Notes: generated by a model from the sequence alone, not told the origin. 36,648 bases of DNA from JAUQQI01 sp040289115 (GCA_040289115.1 PSKS01000019.1:1-36648); one strand, 5' to 3'. Numbered from the stretch's first letter, positions 7,515 through 15,027 are shown. A program made the numbers and translations.

Positions 7515-8663
7515 ATGGCCGAGGGGGCCTACGTGGTCATCATCGGGGGTGGGGCAATCGGGACCAGTATTGCCTATCACCTGGCCAAGGCCGGTTGCCC
7601 GGATGTGGTGCTTTTAGAACAGGGGCTGGTCGGGGCCGCCACCACCAGCAAGGCGGCCGGGGGTATCCGGGCCCAATTTGCCACCGAAACGGAAATCTGG
7701 TTCTCCCTGCGGAGCATCGAATTCTTCGGCCGCTTCCGGGAGGAGATGGGGGCCGACTGCGGCTACCGCCAGGTGGGGTATCTATACCTGCTCACCTCCC
7801 CGGAGCTGGTGGCGGAGCACCGGCGGCGCATCGCCCTGCAGAACCGGCTGGGGGTCCCCTCCCGGCTGATATCCCCCGAAGATGTGGCCCAGATGGTGCC
7901 GGAGGTTCGGGTCGATGACGTGCTGGCCGCGGCCTGGTGCCCCACCGACGGCTACGCCAGTCCCCACGAGGTGGTTCAGGCCTACGTGGCCCAGGCCCGG
8001 CGCCGGGGCGTGAGGGTCCGTGAGGGGGTTCGGGTGACCGGCCTGGAGGTGGCCGATGGACGGGTCCGGGCCGTTTTGACCTCCGAGGGTCGGTTTGAGT
8101 CCCGCCACGTGGTGAACGCCGCCGGGCCCTGGGCCGGGGAGGTGGGGGCCATGGCCGGGGTCGAAATCCCGGTCATGCCCCGGCGCCGCCACATCTTCGT
8201 GACCGACTCCTTTCCCTGGGTCAGACACCCGACCCCCCTGGTGGCCGACCTGGGGTCCGGATTTTACTTTCGGTCGGACCAGGACCGCATCTTGATGAGC
8301 CCCGGGGATGAGGGGGTTGTTCCCGACTTTGAGGCGGCGGTGGACTGGTCGATTCTGCCGGAGCTGGTGGAGAAGGCCGTCCGCCGGGTTCCCGTCCTGG
8401 AGCGGGCGACCATTAAGACGGCCTGGGCCGGACTGAGGCCCCTTACGCCCGACGGCCGGGCGATCCTGGGCCGAGCGCCGGGCTTTGAAAACTTCTGGCT
8501 GGCCGTGGGCTTCTGCGGCCACGGGTTTCAGCACAGCCCGGCGGCCGGGCTGGTCATGGCCGACCTGATTTTAAAGGGGACGGCCCCGGTGGACCTGTCG
8601 GTCCTCAGCCCGGGGCGTTTTGGGCCTCGGACGGCTCCAAACCGGGAAGTGGCTCCCGATTAG
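7515..8663 (+). CDS. FAD-dependent oxidoreductase, DAO/sarcosine oxidase beta-like
   Basis: A 382-residue flavoprotein of the D-amino-acid oxidase/glycine-sarcosine oxidase superfamily. The Rossmann dinucleotide loop GGGAIG is at 11-16, with the ribose-binding acid in VVLLEQG. ATTSKAAGGIR follows, typical of proteins whose FAD is bound non-covalently. The C-terminal GLRPLTPDGRAILG and GFCGHGFQHSPAAG are the second FAD/substrate segments. The amine substrate (sarcosine, glycine, proline or other) cannot be read from the sequence; no partner subunit gene is nearby. GAGGGAG at 7500-7506 precedes ATG 7515. It follows gyrA by 12 nt. Confidence 0.87.
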   Translation: MAEGAYVVIIGGGAIGTSIAYHLAKAGCPDVVLLEQGLVGAATTSKAAGGIRAQFATETEIWFSLRSIEFFGRFREEMGADCGYRQVGYLYLLTSPELVAEHRRRIALQNRLGVPSRLISPEDVAQMVPEVRVDDVLAAAWCPTDGYASPHEVVQAYVAQARRRGVRVREGVRVTGLEVADGRVRAVLTSEGRFESRHVVNAAGPWAGEVGAMAGVEIPVMPRRRHIFVTDSFPWVRHPTPLVADLGSGFYFRSDQDRILMSPGDEGVVPDFEAAVDWSILPELVEKAVRRVPVLERATIKTAWAGLRPLTPDGRAILGRAPGFENFWLAVGFCGHGFQHSPAAGLVMADLILKGTAPVDLSVLSPGRFGPRTAPNREVAPD

Positions 8664-8991
8664 CCGGGGCGGTTGCCGTCCGGTCCGGCCGCCGGCGCCG
8701 CCGGTCCCGGCCCCCCGATGGGGCCGGCTGGGTCTGGCGCCGGCGGTAGGCTTCCAGCCACTGCCGGCCGGCATCGGTGATTGCTAGCACCGGTTCGTCG
8801 CCCACCTGCTCGACCCGAACCAAATTTTCCCGCTCAAGCTCGCGGCGGAGGTCGGCGTCAAAGCGGACGGCCAGGGCGATATCCATCATCCGCTTGAGGT
8901 CGCTTTCCACCAGCCGGCCCCAGCGGTCCAAAACCCTTAAGAGCTCGGCTCGGACCTGTTCAGGCCTGAACCGACCGTTGCGGATTCCCAT
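8605..8991 (-). CDS. Hypothetical protein, winged-helix-like N-terminal domain
   Basis: A 128-residue reading frame I do not recognise. Residues 1-85 look like a compact helical domain (EQVRAELLRVLDRWGRL...RRELERENLVRVEQVGDEPVLAITDAGRQWL) whose final strand-turn-strand and helix resemble a winged helix. The last 40 residues are a basic and Pro-rich low-complexity tail (RDRRRRRPDR). It converges on the FAD oxidoreductase and overlaps its 3' end by 59 bp, which is unusual. The overlap means the tail could be an over-extension; the N-terminal part reads as a real protein. No clear ribosome-binding site. Confidence 0.55.
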   Translation of the reverse strand: MGIRNGRFRPEQVRAELLRVLDRWGRLVESDLKRMMDIALAVRFDADLRRELERENLVRVEQVGDEPVLAITDAGRQWLEAYRRRQTQPAPSGGRDRRRRRPDRTATAPANREPLPGLEPSEAQNAPG

Positions 8992-9102
8992 GTTAAGCTG
9001 CGCCAGGATTTTGACTTTTCATCCTATTGTGCGACGGCTGATTCGGCCGGGTCAAGGCCGGGGCTGGCTGCTGGGCTGGTGTGGCGGGGGCAGCCGCAAT
9101 GT

Positions 9103-9108
9103 TATAAT
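9103..9108 (+). promoter_or_regulatory. -10 box of the tig-clpP-clpX operon
   Basis: A perfect TATAAT, about 92 nt before the tig start. No consensus -35 is visible. Unlike several neighbours this promoter leaves a true leader of about 86 nt. Confidence 0.55.
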
Positions 9109-9115
9109 GGTTGTG

Positions 9116-9163
9116 GGCGCGGTAAACGCCCCGTTAAGACCCCAGGACCCGGGTAACCGCGCC
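9116..9163 (+). promoter_or_regulatory. Stem-loop in the tig leader
   Basis: GGCGCGGT at 9116-9123 is perfectly complementary to ACCGCGCC at 9156-9163, enclosing 32 nt that can form a smaller ACCC/GGGT pairing. It lies just after the predicted transcription start and before the weak GGAG of tig. A regulatory role is inferred only from position and pairing. Confidence 0.4.
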
Positions 9164-9200
9164 TTAGCCGAAATTTTGTGCGGAATCCGGAGTTCAACAC

Positions 9201-10547
9201 GTGAAGGTTACCACCGAGAAGGTCGGCGAAGCCCAAGTTGCCTTAAACGTCGAAGTCGACCGGAATCTGTTTGAGGACGCCAGGCGAAAGGTTTACCGGC
9301 GGCTGGTCGGCTCGATTCGGATACCCGGTTTCCGACCGGGTAAGGCTCCCATCCAGGTCGTTGAGCGGTTTGTCGGCCGGGAAGCCTTCATGGAGGAGGC
9401 CCTCAACGACCTGGCACCCCGGATTCTGGAGCACGTCCAGACGACCGAAGGGCTGGATATTCTCGCCCGCTCGGCAGTGGAGGTTGCCCAGTTGGAGCCC
9501 CTGACCATCCGGATGGTGGTTCAGCTTAAGCCTAAGGTAGAGCTGGGCGACTACCGCTCGGTGCGGGTCGAGCGGCCAGAGGTGGTGGTGACCGAAGAGG
9601 AGGTGGCCCAGCAGTTGGAAGACCTGCGCCGGCGCTACGCAACCCTTGAGCCCGTGGACCGGCCGGCCGAGCCGGGTGACCGGGTCGTGGCCGATGTGGT
9701 TGTCTACGTAGATGAAGCGGAGTTTCTCCGCCGGGAGGGCTACGAGCTGGTGGCCGGCCAGGACTCGGTCCCATTTCCGCCGGGCTTTGGGGACCAGCTC
9801 GTGGGCCGGGCCAAGGGTGAGACCTTCGAGGTGGCGCTCACCTACCCGGAGGACTTCCAGGTCGGTCAGCTGGCCGGCAAAGCGGCCCGTATCCAGGTTA
9901 CGGTTAATGAGGTGAAGGAGGAGCGGCTGCCTGAGCTGGACGATGAGTTTGCCCGCACGGTTGCGGAAGAGTTTGACACCTTGGACCGGCTCCGGGAGCA
10001 CATCCGGTCGGAGCTGTTCCGCCGGCGGCAGGAGCAGGCTGACGAGGAGTACCGGCGGCGGGTCCTGGATGCGGTCACCGCTGGCGCCACCGTGGAGATC
10101 CCGCCGGTGATGGTGGAACAACAGGTGGAGCGGATGGTGGAGGACCTGGCCGACCGGCTGGCCCAGATGCGCCTTAACCTGACCCAGTACCTGCGGGGCA
10201 CCGGCCGGACCGAGGAGCAGCTGCGGGAGGAATTTCGGCCCCAGGCGCGGCGGGTCCTTTTGGAACGGCTCGTGCTGGAGGCGGTGGCCGAGGCGGAGGG
10301 GATTGAGGTCACAGATGAAGAGGTCCGGGCCGAGGCGGCCCAGATTGGGGTGCCGGTCGACCAGGCCGAAGACCGGCTGACCAGGCTCTTCACTGAGGGT
10401 GAGGGCCGGGACTACCTGGTGAACGTGATCCGGCGGCGTCGGGCGCTGGAACGGCTGGTAGCTATCGCCAGCTCGCCGGCCGAGGCGACCGCCGAGACCG
10501 AAAAGACCGAGGGGAAGGGAAATGACGAAGGGACCGTATCTGCCTGA
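9201..10547 (+). CDS. tig: Trigger factor, ribosome-bound chaperone/prolyl isomerase
   Basis: Trigger factor of 448 residues, the normal length. The N-terminal ribosome-docking loop is GFRPGKAP at 43-50. The FKBP-type PPIase domain spans about 150-245 (GDRVVADVV...DQLVGRAKGETFEV...LAGKAARIQVTV), followed by the helical arms and the C-terminal substrate cradle. The start is GTG 9201, with GGAG 8 nt upstream. The 3' end overlaps clpP by 26 nt. Together with clpP and clpX this is the classical bacterial operon linking nascent-chain folding with regulated proteolysis. The tail ends in an acidic/Lys stretch (ATAETEKTEGKGNDE). Confidence 0.95.
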   Translation: MKVTTEKVGEAQVALNVEVDRNLFEDARRKVYRRLVGSIRIPGFRPGKAPIQVVERFVGREAFMEEALNDLAPRILEHVQTTEGLDILARSAVEVAQLEPLTIRMVVQLKPKVELGDYRSVRVERPEVVVTEEEVAQQLEDLRRRYATLEPVDRPAEPGDRVVADVVVYVDEAEFLRREGYELVAGQDSVPFPPGFGDQLVGRAKGETFEVALTYPEDFQVGQLAGKAARIQVTVNEVKEERLPELDDEFARTVAEEFDTLDRLREHIRSELFRRRQEQADEEYRRRVLDAVTAGATVEIPPVMVEQQVERMVEDLADRLAQMRLNLTQYLRGTGRTEEQLREEFRPQARRVLLERLVLEAVAEAEGIEVTDEEVRAEAAQIGVPVDQAEDRLTRLFTEGEGRDYLVNVIRRRRALERLVAIASSPAEATAETEKTEGKGNDEGTVSA

Positions 10548-11151
10548 GATTCATTCGGCCATTATCCCCATGGTTATCGAGCAGACGGGCCGTGGGGAGC
10601 GGGCGTACGACATCTTTTCCCTCCTGCTCAAGGAGCGGATTATCTTTCTCGGCACACCCATCAATGACCAGGTGGCCAACCTGATCATCGCCCAGCTCCT
10701 TTACCTGGACCGGGAGGACCCGGAGAAGGACATCCACCTCTACATCAGCTCTCCGGGCGGGGTGATCACGGCCGGCCTGGCCATCTACGACACCATGCAG
10801 CTTATCCGGCCGGATGTTCAGACCATCTGCGTGGGCATGGCCGCCAGCATGGCCACGGTGCTGCTGGCCGCTGGGGCCAAGGGTAAGCGGTTCGCCCTGC
10901 CCCACTCCACCATCCACATGCACCAGGCCCAGGTGGGCAGCATTGGCGGGGCGGCGGCCGACGTGGAGATTATGGCGAAGGAGATCCTGCGCCAGCAGGA
11001 CCAGATCCGGCGGATCCTGGCCTACCACACCGGCCAGCCGCTGGAGCGGATCATCCAGGACACTGACCGGGACTTCTTCATGACGCCCGAGCAGGCGGTG
11101 GAGTACGGGATCATTGATGAGGTCTTGACGAAACCGGGCCGGGGCGCCTAG
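10522..11151 (+). CDS. clpP: ATP-dependent Clp protease proteolytic subunit
   Basis: A serine peptidase of 209 residues that forms the 14-mer chamber fed by ClpX. The catalytic triad is Ser109 (GMAASMATV), His134 (STIHMHQ) and Asp184 (QDTDRD). SSPGG at 76-80 lines the active site and oxyanion hole. The N-terminal LPEIHSAIIPMVIEQTGRGERAYD is typical, with a short propeptide at most. It starts within the end of tig (ATG 10522, preceded by GAGGGGAAGGG), implying translational coupling, and is followed by clpX after 24 nt. Confidence 0.96.
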   Translation: MTKGPYLPEIHSAIIPMVIEQTGRGERAYDIFSLLLKERIIFLGTPINDQVANLIIAQLLYLDREDPEKDIHLYISSPGGVITAGLAIYDTMQLIRPDVQTICVGMAASMATVLLAAGAKGKRFALPHSTIHMHQAQVGSIGGAAADVEIMAKEILRQQDQIRRILAYHTGQPLERIIQDTDRDFFMTPEQAVEYGIIDEVLTKPGRGA

Positions 11152-11175
11152 TATTAAGATAAGTCGGAGTCGAAG

Positions 11176-12462
11176 ATGTCGAACTCACGCAACTCACGGG
11201 TCCAGTATCACTGCTCCTTCTGCGGCAAGAGCCAGGACCAGGTTCGGCGGCTCATTGCCGGGCCCGGCTCAGTGTTCATCTGCGACGAGTGTGTCGACCT
11301 CTGCCGGGAGATCATTGACGAGGAGGGGGCGCCACCCCCGAAGCCCCGGGGGGTTCCCACCAACATCCCGACCCCCCGCCAGATCTACGAGCAGCTCAGC
11401 CAGTACGTCATTGGGCAGGAGCGGGCCAAGAAGGTCCTTTCGGTGGCCGTCTACAACCACTACAAGCGGATTTTAATGGGCGGCCGGGTCGATGACGTGG
11501 AGCTTCAGAAGAGCAACATCCTGCTAATCGGCCCGACCGGCTGCGGTAAGACGCTGCTGGCCCAGACCTTGGCCAAGATCCTGGACGTGCCTTTCACCAT
11601 CGCCGACGCCACCTCCCTGACCGAGGCCGGCTACGTCGGCGAGGACGTGGAGAACATTCTGCTCCGGCTCATTCAGGCCGCCGATTACGACCTGGCCCGG
11701 GCCGAGCGGGGTATCGTTTACATCGATGAGATTGACAAGATCGCCCGCAAGGGCCCGAACCCGTCCATCACCCGGGACGTATCCGGGGAGGGTGTGCAAC
11801 AGGCCCTGCTGAAGATCCTGGAGGGGACCATCGCCAACGTCCCGCCCCAGGGTGGCCGCAAGCACCCCCACCAGGAGTTCATCCAGATAAACACCCAGAA
11901 TATCCTGTTCATCTGCGGCGGGGCCTTTGAAGGGCTCGACAAGATTATCGCCCGCCGCCTCAACAGGGGCCGGCGCATCGGGTTTACGGCCGTCAACGAA
12001 AAGACCCGGGCGCCGGAGACCGTCGACGAGCTGTTGCGGCAGGTTACCCCCGATGATTTGCTTGAATTTGGGCTAATCCCGGAGTTCATCGGCCGGCTGC
12101 CTATCATCGTCACGCTGGAAAGCCTTAACAAAGAGGCCCTTGTTCGGATTCTGACCGAGCCGAAGAACGCCGTTGTCAAGCAGTATCAAAAGATCTTCGC
12201 CCTGGACAAGGTGGAGCTTATCTTTACGCCCGATGCCCTTGAGGCCGCGGCCGAGGAGGCCCTCCGCCACAAGACCGGGGCCCGGGGTCTGCGGACCATT
12301 ATCGAGGATGTGCTCCTCGACGTGATGTACGAGCTTCCGTCGAGGCCGGACGTGCGCAAGTGCATCATCAACGCCGACACTATCCTCAAGCGGACTCAGC
12401 CTATCCTCCTTAACCGCTACGACCGGCTGGTGACCGCCGAGCCGGTGGACGAATCGGCATGA
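11176..12462 (+). CDS. clpX: ATP-dependent Clp protease ATP-binding subunit ClpX
   Basis: An AAA+ unfoldase of 428 residues. The N-terminal zinc-binding domain has Cys13, Cys16, Cys36 and Cys39 (CSFCGK...FICDECVDLC). Walker A is GPTGCGKT at 119-126 and Walker B ends in YIDEID (Asp184-Glu185). The pore loop GYVGED and the region RKHPHQEFIQINTQNILFICGGAF are standard. The sensor 2 helix carries KTGARGLRTIIE. A weak GGAG lies 8 nt before ATG 11176. It is the last gene of the tig-clpP-clpX operon and is followed by two GC-rich hairpins. Confidence 0.96.
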   Translation: MSNSRNSRVQYHCSFCGKSQDQVRRLIAGPGSVFICDECVDLCREIIDEEGAPPPKPRGVPTNIPTPRQIYEQLSQYVIGQERAKKVLSVAVYNHYKRILMGGRVDDVELQKSNILLIGPTGCGKTLLAQTLAKILDVPFTIADATSLTEAGYVGEDVENILLRLIQAADYDLARAERGIVYIDEIDKIARKGPNPSITRDVSGEGVQQALLKILEGTIANVPPQGGRKHPHQEFIQINTQNILFICGGAFEGLDKIIARRLNRGRRIGFTAVNEKTRAPETVDELLRQVTPDDLLEFGLIPEFIGRLPIIVTLESLNKEALVRILTEPKNAVVKQYQKIFALDKVELIFTPDALEAAAEEALRHKTGARGLRTIIEDVLLDVMYELPSRPDVRKCIINADTILKRTQPILLNRYDRLVTAEPVDESA

Positions 12463-12483
12463 AGATGGGTACCCCCCTCCTGG

Positions 12484-12521
12484 CCTCCCCCGTGGACGGG
12501 GGAGGGGCGGCCTTGCCGCCC
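12484..12521 (+). terminator. Tandem GC hairpins after clpX
   Basis: The first is a 10-bp perfect inverted repeat, CCTCCCCCGT (12484-12493) with ACGGGGGAGG (12496-12505); in RNA it would fold with a 6-nt loop and 8 bp. Immediately next, GGGCGGC (12505-12511) pairs with GCCGCCC (12515-12521). They share one or two bases and so may compete. There is no T-tract. They lie between convergent genes, which fits a bidirectional terminator. Confidence 0.45.
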
Positions 12522-12584
12522 GCCGGGCGCTAGGGGCGGCGCTGCCGCTTCTGGGCTGGCCCCAAAAGGGTCCGCCCAGAGTTT

Positions 12585-13343
12585 TCAGGCCGGTCCCCCC
12601 AGCCATCGGCTCTCCAGGGCCCCCAGCGTCCCGGCCGTCTTAAGCCTTTGGAGGGCCCCTTCCACCCGGTCATAGAGGGCCCGGGCGTCGGCCCGAAGCA
12701 GGAGGGCCAGGGGCCGGGGGATGAGGGGGGTGGATTCGATCAACAGCTTCGGGTTAAGGCTTAGGGCTTGCCGGGCGGCGACGTAGTTTAAGACCGCCGC
12801 CCCGACCTCCCCGGCTGCCAGGGCCCGGGCCAGTTCCCGGGCCGAACCGAAGGGCACCGGCTCGAGACCCCGGCGGCGGGCCGCCTCCCGAGCCACCCCC
12901 TCGGCTTCGCCTGCCGCCTCAAATCCCAGGCGCTCCGACCGACCTTCGGCGGACCGGACAAAAAAATACCCGACATCGATATACGGGCTCGTAAACTGGA
13001 ACTCCCTCTTATGTTCGGGGCCGGGGTTGAGGCCGGCGGCCAGCTCGGCCTGACCGGTCAGAACTAGGTCGGTCACTACCTCAATCGAGTCCAGGACGAA
13101 CTCCGGCCGAAGACTAAGCTCGGCCGCCAGCCGGCGGCAGAGGTCCGGTTCGAACCCCACCAGCTCCCCGGTCGGGTCCAGGTCGGAAAGGGGCGGGTAA
13201 CTCGGGTCGAGGGCTACCCGCAGCCGGCCCGAGGCCCGAACCCTTTCCCAGCTCAGGTCGGGCGCAACCGGCCGACAGGCAGCCAATAGAACCGCCCCCA
13301 AAAGGGCCCTAAGGAACCGACGCCGGGATGCGGCCGGGCCCAT
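12585..13343 (-). CDS. Amino-acid-type ABC solute-binding lipoprotein (SBP family 3)
   Basis: A 252-residue periplasmic-binding-protein-like lipoprotein. The N-terminus SRRRFLRALLGAVLLAAC combines a twin-arginine-like basic stretch with a lipobox (LAAC), so it is probably anchored to the outer face of the membrane. RLRVALDPSYPPLSDLDPTGELVGFEPDL and TSPYIDVGYFFV are the hallmarks of SBP_bac_3 proteins that bind polar amino acids. There is no permease or ATPase gene nearby, so it is an orphan binding protein or a sensor component. It starts 11 nt after the end of the YceI gene and is probably its operon partner. The expected Arg/Asp ligand residues were not checked against a structure. Confidence 0.85.
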   Translation of the reverse strand: MGPAASRRRFLRALLGAVLLAACRPVAPDLSWERVRASGRLRVALDPSYPPLSDLDPTGELVGFEPDLCRRLAAELSLRPEFVLDSIEVVTDLVLTGQAELAAGLNPGPEHKREFQFTSPYIDVGYFFVRSAEGRSERLGFEAAGEAEGVAREAARRRGLEPVPFGSARELARALAAGEVGAAVLNYVAARQALSLNPKLLIESTPLIPRPLALLLRADARALYDRVEGALQRLKTAGTLGALESRWLGGPA

Positions 13344-13354
13344 AGCGGCCGGGG

Positions 13355-14044
13355 TTAGATGGCCTCCCGCACGAAGGTGAAGTCGACTTCGAGGCGAATA
13401 TTATTTTCGACGCTTAAGACCACCGCCACCCGGGGCACTTGCATGTTGAAATCCTCAAACTTAAAGCTGGTAGTAGCCGTTCCGGTCACCTGGTTTCCGT
13501 CGAACTTGGCCATGACTTCCCAGGTGACGGGTCTGGTGGTGCCGTGGATCGTCAGGTCGCCCACCAGCTGGAATGTGGCCTCGCCTGAGGTCGGTAGAGG
13601 CCAGGGCAAGCCCCGGGCCTCCCGGGGGACGAGTTCGGCCGTCGGATAGCGGCTCACCTCCAAGGTGTTCATTCGGATGAAATTATCCCGCCGCTCCTGG
13701 TCGCTTCGGAGGGTTCTAAGGTCCACGGTAAGCTTTGAGGCCGAGCTGATGATGGAGCCGTCGCCGGCAAACGCAACGGTTCCGGAGATGGCCTTGGTGC
13801 GCCCGACAGCATCGCTGGGGAATTGGAGGGCCGCCAGCTGCTCCCGGACTCGGTAGCGGGCCTCGCTCTGGTCGGGGACGATCCGGAAGGAGACGGCCGC
13901 GGCCGCCGGCCGGGCATTTGGGGCCGTTGCGGAGGTGCCGGCCGGTGGCGATGGGGTGGGGGTTGCAGCTTGGGGTTGACTGCAGGCCCCTAGGCCAAGG
14001 GTGAAAAACATGCCCAAGAACACCAAAATTCGCATTCGGGCCAC
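13355..14044 (-). CDS. YceI family lipoprotein
   Basis: A 229-residue protein with a signal peptide ending in the lipobox LGAC (near residue 20), a Thr/Pro/Ala linker and a YceI lipocalin-like beta-barrel from about residue 50. AVSFRIVPDQSEARYRVREQ, DLRTLRSDQERRDNFIRMNTL and GDLTIHGTTRPVTWEV are characteristic YceI motifs. YceI proteins bind long isoprenoid-like lipids; the physiological ligand here is unknown. The start is either GTG 14044 (AGGAGG 10 nt upstream) or ATG 14035 (AAGGTGG 5 nt upstream). It is the first gene of a two-gene minus-strand unit. An AT-rich near-palindrome at 14067-14083 sits 23 nt before the start. Confidence 0.88.
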   Translation of the reverse strand: MARMRILVFLGMFFTLGLGACSQPQAATPTPSPPAGTSATAPNARPAAAAVSFRIVPDQSEARYRVREQLAALQFPSDAVGRTKAISGTVAFAGDGSIISSASKLTVDLRTLRSDQERRDNFIRMNTLEVSRYPTAELVPREARGLPWPLPTSGEATFQLVGDLTIHGTTRPVTWEVMAKFDGNQVTGTATTSFKFEDFNMQVPRVAVVLSVENNIRLEVDFTFVREAI

Positions 14045-14425
14045 CTTGACTCAGCCTCCTGGTTTTCTAAACGTAAACTTTAGGACCCGCGGCCTCGGCC
14101 CAGGCGGTGCGGGTCTTCAATCAGAAAAATTAACATATCGGGCCGAAAAGGCCGTTAAATCGGCGCAAAATCCCCGTTAACTGGGTGACGGCCCGGTTAG
14201 CGCCCTTCGGGCGTGCCAGGTCGGCCACCGAGACCCTGGCAAACCGCGGCCAAGGTGGTCCCCAGACTTTGCGCATTGCCCGCAGTTTGCCGTCCGCTGC
14301 TTGGCATTTTCGAGGGTCCCGCCGCGGGCCGGGCTCACCGACGGGCTGGTGATAGGCCCGGGTTTTCGGGACGTTAAGGGCCCGGCCTTTTCGGGACACT
14401 GCGTTTTATTTCAGAAGGCAGGGGC
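14045..14425. other. Intergenic region with inverted repeats, no convincing gene
   Basis: About 380 bp between the YceI gene and the MerR operator. It holds the element TAAACGTAAACTTTAGG (14068-14084) and a short hairpin GGCCgaaaaGGCC near 14136-14150. It also holds tandem stem-loops on the plus strand: a six-pair stem around CGCCC/GGGCG (about 14200-14214) and TGCCAGG/CCTGGCA (about 14215-14243) with an inner TCGG/CCGA. A minus-strand frame at 14399-14130 has no ribosome-binding site and no recognisable protein character, so I do not call it. The repeated stems could belong to an unknown structured RNA or be terminator debris. Confidence 0.4.
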
Positions 14426-14457
14426 TTGACTCTGGAGTTAACTTCAAGGTCTATATT
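14426..14457 (+). promoter_or_regulatory. MerR-type operator/promoter with stretched spacer
   Basis: The -35 is TTGACT (14426-14431) and the -10 is TATATT (14452-14457), 20 bp apart (19 bp if CTATAT is taken). The over-long spacer is the hallmark of promoters that MerR-family activators untwist. The spacer contains the dyad GACTCTGGAGTT/AACTTCAAGGTC (14428-14451), in which 9 of 12 pairs match. This is very close to the classical heavy-metal MerR operator. It drives the broken merR gene and probably the Cys-rich miniprotein. Confidence 0.8.
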
Positions 14458-14475
14458 CATGGCTGGAGGGTCACG

Positions 14476-14769
14476 ATGGCAGGTGCCCAAAGAGACGGGT
14501 TGTTGCGAATTGGGGAGGTGGCAGCCAGGGCAGGTGTGAGCGCCGATACGGTGCGCTACTACGAGCGCCTCGGGCTGCTCAGGCCGCCGGCGCGCAGCGA
14601 GAGCGGCTATCGCCTCTATAGTGAGGTGGAACTGAGGCGCCTCCAGTTCATCCGACGGGCCAAGAGGAACGCTACCGGCTGGTCCTCGGTCGGCAGGATG
14701 AGCCTGCCTGCAGCTGCGCGAACTTCCCGCCGACCTGTGACTGTCTGCCTGCAGAACCGGAGGGGTTAG
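14476..14769 (+). pseudogene. MerR family regulator, truncated after the DNA-binding domain
   Basis: Residues 9-62 are an intact MerR winged helix-turn-helix: LLRIGEVAARAGVSADTVRYY, ERLGLLRPPARSESGYRLYS, then ELRRLQFIRRAK. After RRAK the protein should continue into the helical hairpin (usually LGFSL..I) and the long dimerisation helix with its metal-binding cysteines. Instead it ends in about 33 residues of unrelated sequence and a stop. In the +1 frame the same DNA reads GQEERYRLVLGRQDEPACSC followed by ANFPPTCDC. This may be the remnant of a Cys-rich metal-binding tail after an internal deletion. GGAGGG precedes ATG 14476. Without a dimerisation helix it is unlikely to act as a normal activator, though it might still bind DNA weakly. 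Arg codons favour CGC and AGG, unlike the CGG-rich neighbours, hinting at foreign origin. Confidence 0.75.
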
Positions 14770-14877
14770 CTTCATCGGACCCCGGAACCTTTCGGCCTAG
14801 CCGGGAAGTTGGTCGCCTGGGCAAGTCATCTAGCCGAGGGCGCCACCAGGAGTGTTCAAAGAAAGGAGGTGGAAAGG

Positions 14878-15027
14878 ATGGTCCCGAGTAACGAGAAGCC
14901 GGCCCAGATGGAGCCGCGCCCCGGCCAGGTCTGCGGCTGCGGGTGCACCTGTCCCTGCTGCATGCCGGCAGCAGCCGCGGTTGCGCAAGGAGGTCGCCAA
15001 GCGCGTCCCCCGCGTACTGCCCAATAG
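14878..15027 (+). CDS. Small Cys-rich protein (49 aa), putative metal-binding/metallothionein-like
   Basis: A short gene with the best ribosome-binding site of its region: AGGAGGT 7 nt before ATG 14878. The product is 49 residues with a polar N-terminus (MVPSNEKPAQMEPRPGQV), then CGCGCTCPCC at 19-28 (six cysteines in ten residues), an Ala-rich stretch and a basic tail. I do not recognise a family. Alternating CxCxC spacing ending in CC is what metallothioneins and other soft-metal binders use. It lies 108 nt after the broken merR and under the MerR-type promoter, so a metal-induced buffer or chaperone is the simplest inference. A modified-peptide precursor is conceivable because a peptide-type ABC exporter follows, but no modifying enzyme is present. 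Longer frames from 14809 ignore the clear ribosome-binding site. Confidence 0.65.
   Translation: MVPSNEKPAQMEPRPGQVCGCGCTCPCCMPAAAAVAQGGRQARPPRTAQ

Noticed and set aside
14215..14300. Possible cyclic-di-GMP-I type riboswitch on the minus strand (GGCAAAC followed by GCGCAAAG)
   Set aside because: The two conserved-looking words are present, but the GNRA hairpin between them, the tetraloop receptor and the closing helix could not be recognised. An RNA covariance-model search would decide.
14130..14399. Minus-strand 89-codon frame between the YceI gene and merR
   Set aside because: No ribosome-binding site, no recognisable protein features, and it overlaps strong inverted repeats. More likely non-coding.
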